Shown here piece after piece: positions 47,196 to 51,434 of a stretch of DNA of 51,434 nucleotides (position 1 is the stretch's first letter; every line of letters begins with the position of its first letter). A program made the translations under genes and the position numbers. Where the stretch lies: assembly GCF_000224335.1 (NCBI RefSeq), contig NZ_AFXZ01000022.1:1-51434 (forward strand), read 5' to 3'. The notes under the pieces were generated by a model that saw only the letters and a program-made list of their open reading frames with translations, made no database searches and was not told where the DNA came from. This DNA comes from Bizionia argentinensis JUB59 (GTDB lineage Bacteria; Bacteroidota; Bacteroidia; Flavobacteriales; Flavobacteriaceae).

Positions 47196-48330
47196 AGCGT
47201 TATTGTATTTTATGGTGTTTTTTCTAATTTATAGTGAGTCGTTTGCCCAAACAAGCCTGACTGAAAAGGAGCAAATAACGACTGTCTTTAATAAACTTGT
47301 GGCGGCTTATGGAAATTCGAAAACAGCCCCTAAACTCAAAATCACTTCTTCTAAGCAGCGAAAAACTCCTGCGGTATATTATGTTTCTCCTGTGCCAACG
47401 ATTAGTGTAGATAAAAACTTGTTATTGATTTGTAATCGTTTTGGAGAAGATAGTGAGAATGCCTTGTCTATAATTATCGCTCATGAATTAGCGCATTATT
47501 ATAATGATCATACATTTTGTACTGATTTTGCTTTTGCCGTCAGAAAAGAGGAGAGTGTATTTAGTAGTAAATTGAAGGCTCTATCAAAAACAGAAAAACT
47601 TGCTTTAGAAACAGAAGCAGATCATAAGGGATTGTTTTATTCATGTATGGCTGGATATAAACCTTTTGATGTATACCCCCAATTGTTAGATGCTATATAT
47701 CAATTTTATGATTTAGCTGATGCTAACAATGGATACCCAACAAAGAATGAACGTAAGGCTATTAATCTGCAAGCCCAAAAAAAAATTAATGAACTTTATA
47801 CCGTTTTTTTAGAAGGTGTTAGGGCTAATAAAAAAGAGGATTATGATACAGCCATTACAAGTTTTGAAATTCTAAATAATTATTTTCCGTCCAGAGAAAA
47901 TTATAACAATTTGGGGGTAATCCGCACATTAAAGGCTTTAAAATACCATCCCTTAAGTAGAGTTGCATTTAAAAATCCAGAGCGTTTTTTATACCCTTTG
48001 GGGATTGATACTAATAGTCGTTTACAACAAGCATCACGTGAACGCAGTTTAAATGAGAGTACTTTCCGAGTTATGCAGGATTTATTGAAACGAGCTCAAA
48101 AAGATTTTGAAAAAGCCATTAGCCTTGATGATACTTATACTCAAAGTTATATTAATCTTGCTTGTGTCTTTGATCTTTTGGGTAATTCAATGGCTGCAAT
48201 TGGTAAGATAAATGAACTTCCAAAAGAACAACAAAATAGTAGAGCTGCTCAACGAATTCTGGCGATTGCTTATTATAATTTGGAGATGGAAGATAAGGCT
48301 TTGGGAATATGGAAAAATTTAAAGTTATGA
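47188..48330 (+). CDS. exported HEXXH metallopeptidase with TPR tail
   Basis: 380 aa from the ATG at 47188 (a TTG 6 nt upstream is less likely). Signal peptide MNKALLYFMVFFLIYSESFAQ. Zinc-peptidase motif H99-E-L-A-H103 (IIAHELAHYYNDH) and a third-ligand candidate E143 in LETEADHKG, as in M48 enzymes. From about 215 the chain is TPR-like (DYDTAITSFEILNNYFPS; DFEKAISLDDTYTQSYINLA). Probably periplasmic. Its start overlaps the anti-sigma-like gene and its stop overlaps the CHAT gene (ATGA). Confidence 0.82.
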   Translation: MNKALLYFMVFFLIYSESFAQTSLTEKEQITTVFNKLVAAYGNSKTAPKLKITSSKQRKTPAVYYVSPVPTISVDKNLLLICNRFGEDSENALSIIIAHELAHYYNDHTFCTDFAFAVRKEESVFSSKLKALSKTEKLALETEADHKGLFYSCMAGYKPFDVYPQLLDAIYQFYDLADANNGYPTKNERKAINLQAQKKINELYTVFLEGVRANKKEDYDTAITSFEILNNYFPSRENYNNLGVIRTLKALKYHPLSRVAFKNPERFLYPLGIDTNSRLQQASRERSLNESTFRVMQDLLKRAQKDFEKAISLDDTYTQSYINLACVFDLLGNSMAAIGKINELPKEQQNSRAAQRILAIAYYNLEMEDKALGIWKNLKL

Positions 48331-51300
48331 AAATAATAGTTTTTATATTTTTTATTACTTCTCCATTATTTGCGCAAAAATTTAATGACAGTATTTTTTA
48401 TTATCATGATAAAAAAGATTTTAATAGAGCACTACTTTTTGCTGAAAAAGGAATAGAGCACAATAGAAATCTTCAAGACACATTGAATTTAGATTATGCA
48501 AACTGCTTATTTTATGTAGGAACATTTAAACAAAATTCTGATTTATCTTCAAGATATTATGACAAGGCTTTAGTTATTTACAAAAATAATTTGGGAGAAT
48601 ATGATACAGAATATGCCACATATCTCAAAATTGTCTCAAATTATTATTTTACAATTAATATTGATTATTTAAAAGCAAAAGAATATTTAATAGAACTTTC
48701 GAATAATCTGAAATTTAATTTGGGAGATAGAAACATTGATTATAGTAAAGTCATTTCCATATTGGCTACTTTATATTTTCATATAGAAGATTATGATAAT
48801 GCACTTTTGGCTTACAAGGAATCATTAGAAATAAAAATAGAATTATTTGAAAAAGAGAATTTAAATGGAATTCGAAATGTTGATTTCGCAATGTCTTTGG
48901 GTAATTTGGCGTTTTGTTATCATGTGCAAAGTAAATATTTATTGGCAGAACCATTATATATACAGGCTTTGGAAATAAGGGAGGAGGTGATTGGACTAGA
49001 ACATCCTGATTATTTATTAAATTTAGATAATTTAGTTACGCTATATATAGATTTAGAGGATTATGAAAATGTAGAAAGATTTGAGATCAAAAGGGCTGAA
49101 ACTAGAAAAATAATATTTGGATATAACAGTTATGAATACGCAACTTCTTTAAAAAGTTTGGGGATTATTTATCAAAGAAAAGGAAATTATGAAAAAGCTA
49201 TTGATTTGTACCTTAAATCATTAGAGATTCAAAAAGCTTTGTATAATGAAAACCAAGAAGACTATCTCACATTATTAAATAATTTAGCTAATTGTTATAA
49301 TTCTTTGGGAAATTATAATAAAGCAGAAATAATATTTATAGAAGCTCTGTCTGTATCCAAACCAAATAATTTAGATTATGCTGCAATTCTGACTAACCTA
49401 GGTAAAGCATATAACAACTTGGGAAATTTTAAGTTGTCTGAAAAGCACCATAAGCAATCCATAGAAATATATAAAAATATTCTTGGTGAAAACCATCTTA
49501 AATATAGAGTTGCTTCGGGGAATCTTGCAAGTAATTATATTGATCAATATAAATTTTCTGAAGCTGAAATAATTTTCAAAAACAATTTAACTTTTTATGA
49601 ACTTCACGATGATAAAGAAAACCCAGAATATTTAACTACTTTAAACAATTTGGGTTATTTATATAAGATTACTGGAAAGTATGAATTATCTGAAGTTTAT
49701 TATTTAAAATCTTATAATATTAGAAAAATAATTCTAGGAGAGAATCATCCAGATTTTATGAATTCGGAGAATAATTTGGCTGAGTTATACCGATTAAAAG
49801 GAGATTATAAAAAAGCAGAACGCATATTGCAGGAATTAACTCAAAAAAGGAAAGAATTATTGGGTAAAAACAACATAGATTATTTAATGTCTTTAAATAA
49901 TTTGGCTGTTTTATATGATGAAATTGGAGAATTTGATAAAGCAGAAGTATTACATCTGGAAGGATTAAATACAAGAAGACAAATATTTGGAGAACAAGAT
50001 TTACGATATGCAATTTCACTTAATAATGTAGGGCTACATTATAAAGATAGAGGTGATTTTATGAACGCAGAAGAATATTATATTAAGTCATTGAATATTA
50101 GAAAAAATATTCTTGGAACCGAAAATCTAGATTATTCGACTTCACTTAATAATTTAGGGGTGTTTTATAAGGAAATAAAAAATTATACAAAAGCACAAGA
50201 TTATTTAATGCAGTCTCTGACAATTACAATTAAGGTTTTAGGGAATAATCACATAGATAGCGCCCTTGTTTTAAATAATCTCGCTGTTTTATTTTTAAAA
50301 CAAGGAAAATATATTGAAGCAGAATTTTTTGCAAAAAATAATGTAGATATTATAATTGATAACCTTGGAACAGAAAATTTAAATTATGCTGACGCTATTC
50401 ATCAACTAGCTTCATGTCTAGAGTTGAAAGGAGACTCTATTAAAGCTGAAGAATTTTATTTATCTTCATTGGAGATTAAAACAAAAGTGCTTAATGAAAA
50501 TCACCCTGGATTTATCACTACTTATAACAATTTAGCTGTTTTTTATCTAAATATTAACAATTATGATAAATCTAAATTTTATGCTTTAAAAGCATTAAAC
50601 CTTATTCAAACCTTATATGGAGTTTATAATGATAGGTATTTACACTCCCTTTATAATAGCATTGTTTTATATGACGAAATGAATAATGATGTTATGGTAG
50701 AAGAATTAATACTACAAATATCAATTCCTTTAAGACAAAGGTTCTTGCGTTCAATAAATTTTTTATCCGTGAAAGAGCTAACAAATTATTATAAATCTTT
50801 TGAGGCTTTTAGATTTTTTCCACTATCATATATTCAAAAAAAAACTAATTTGAGCGGAGGTATTACTACTCATAGTTATGAAATTGAAACTTTAGTAAAA
50901 AGCTTATCCTTACGTAATCAGCAACGCATTAAGAATAATATTTTAAAAACAAAAGACACCGTTCTTGTTAATAGCTATTCTCAATTTATTAAACAAAAAA
51001 AGCAATTGGCACAATGGAAGAAACTTCCACTTTCTGATAGGTCTCAAGCATATGAACAACTTGATATAGACACTGAAAAGTTAGAAAAATATTTGAGTAG
51101 AAACTCTTCTGATTTTGCAACATCAGAAAATGCTCTTTCAATAAACTTTAGTCAGGTACAAGAGAAGCTTAAATCAAATGAAATAATTATAGATATAGTA
51201 GCGTATAATTATTATGATAAAAAATGGACTGATAGTATTATGTATAGTGCCTTTATAATAGGAAAAAATTATAAATCACCAAAGTATATTCCTCTTTTTG

Positions 51301-51434
51301 AGCAACAACAGTTAGATTCACTGATGAATCAAACAGATGCCCATGAAGCTACTATAAACAGGCTATATGCTGGACAAGCTATTAGTGATTTGTTTTTAAA
51401 ACCATTATTTAAAGAGTTAGAAGGAATTACTACG
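48327..51434 (+). CDS. exported TPR-CHAT domain protein, 3' end outside window
   Basis: Open to the window edge: 1036 codons. Start ATG overlaps the previous stop as ATGA. Signal peptide MKIIVFIFFITSPLFAQ. Residues about 60-790 are roughly a dozen ~42-aa kinesin-light-chain-type TPRs (YEKAIDLYLKSLEIQ; LLNNLANCYNSLGNYNKAE; YLTTLNNLGYLYKITGKYELSE). After a helical linker a CHAT domain begins near 940 (VQEKLKSNEIIIDIVAYNYY, then SAFIIGKNYKSPKYIPL). CHAT is a caspase-like protease fold; its catalytic His and Cys would lie beyond the window, so activity cannot be judged. Confidence 0.85.
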   Translation, partial: MKIIVFIFFITSPLFAQKFNDSIFYYHDKKDFNRALLFAEKGIEHNRNLQDTLNLDYANCLFYVGTFKQNSDLSSRYYDKALVIYKNNLGEYDTEYATYLKIVSNYYFTINIDYLKAKEYLIELSNNLKFNLGDRNIDYSKVISILATLYFHIEDYDNALLAYKESLEIKIELFEKENLNGIRNVDFAMSLGNLAFCYHVQSKYLLAEPLYIQALEIREEVIGLEHPDYLLNLDNLVTLYIDLEDYENVERFEIKRAETRKIIFGYNSYEYATSLKSLGIIYQRKGNYEKAIDLYLKSLEIQKALYNENQEDYLTLLNNLANCYNSLGNYNKAEIIFIEALSVSKPNNLDYAAILTNLGKAYNNLGNFKLSEKHHKQSIEIYKNILGENHLKYRVASGNLASNYIDQYKFSEAEIIFKNNLTFYELHDDKENPEYLTTLNNLGYLYKITGKYELSEVYYLKSYNIRKIILGENHPDFMNSENNLAELYRLKGDYKKAERILQELTQKRKELLGKNNIDYLMSLNNLAVLYDEIGEFDKAEVLHLEGLNTRRQIFGEQDLRYAISLNNVGLHYKDRGDFMNAEEYYIKSLNIRKNILGTENLDYSTSLNNLGVFYKEIKNYTKAQDYLMQSLTITIKVLGNNHIDSALVLNNLAVLFLKQGKYIEAEFFAKNNVDIIIDNLGTENLNYADAIHQLASCLELKGDSIKAEEFYLSSLEIKTKVLNENHPGFITTYNNLAVFYLNINNYDKSKFYALKALNLIQTLYGVYNDRYLHSLYNSIVLYDEMNNDVMVEELILQISIPLRQRFLRSINFLSVKELTNYYKSFEAFRFFPLSYIQKKTNLSGGITTHSYEIETLVKSLSLRNQQRIKNNILKTKDTVLVNSYSQFIKQKKQLAQWKKLPLSDRSQAYEQLDIDTEKLEKYLSRNSSDFATSENALSINFSQVQEKLKSNEIIIDIVAYNYYDKKWTDSIMYSAFIIGKNYKSPKYIPLFEQQQLDSLMNQTDAHEATINRLYAGQAISDLFLKPLFKELEGITT

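Noticed and set aside
45422-51434. Type III-E CRISPR (Craspase) locus, because of TPR-CHAT plus sigma factor
   Set aside because: No gRAMP, no Csx30/31-like gene and no CRISPR array in the window; the CHAT protein is exported, unlike Csx29.

Overview
The window is a low-GC chromosome segment from a member of the Bacteroidota, most likely family Flavobacteriaceae. The evidence is a fused SecDF, DUF4293 beside rho, a BT_3928-type DoxX protein, a Rho with a long disordered insert, housekeeping promoters of the TTTG-N~20-TAnnTTTG type, and Shine-Dalgarno-poor A-rich starts. I cannot name genus or species from sequence alone.

Positions 1-34.9 kb are mostly conserved core genome: gyrB, an outer-membrane-type protein, mdh, a DUF4412 protein and secDF; then on the minus strand DUF192-lgt, yidD, cysS and folE; a FadL-type porin preceded by a lipoprotein gene broken by one in-frame stop; proS; tRNA-Glu and rpsT; rho and DUF4293 divergent; a phosphodiesterase; truA overlapping an ABC exporter; cdaA, a lipoprotein and folP; DUF1599; a frameshifted four-helix-bundle gene; a DoxX protein; an oligopeptide-type permease; tpiA-prmA-clpS; ohr; and a TlpA-type thioredoxin lipoprotein or secreted protein. 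Most units end in clear intrinsic terminators.

Positions 34.9-51.4 kb are accessory. They begin with a degenerate ~100-nt intergenic repeat, then a three-gene HipB-HipS-HipT-like toxin-antitoxin operon whose leader carries three palindromes spaced about 41 bp apart. Next is a four-gene cassette (unknown 251-aa protein, DUF5675, two tiny membrane proteins) and about 1.4 kb of non-coding DNA full of long inverted repeats.

The most interesting part is 40.6-51.4 kb. An operon encodes a sigma-70-family factor, a single-pass membrane protein placed like an anti-sigma factor, an exported HEXXH metallopeptidase with TPRs, and an exported TPR-CHAT protein that runs off the window end. Upstream lie a cysteine-motif protein, a four-TM coiled-coil protein, an exported VWA-like protein and a Cys/His-containing protein. 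Three promoters in front of these upstream genes share one architecture, GGTTACC-N15-TATTAA, with the same spacing and a T-run after the first box, unlike the housekeeping promoter. A degenerate fourth copy precedes the sigma gene. I infer a self-contained regulon: exported proteases release a private sigma factor, which turns on the membrane/VWA effector genes. The promoter motif and gene order are seen directly; the pathway is inference.
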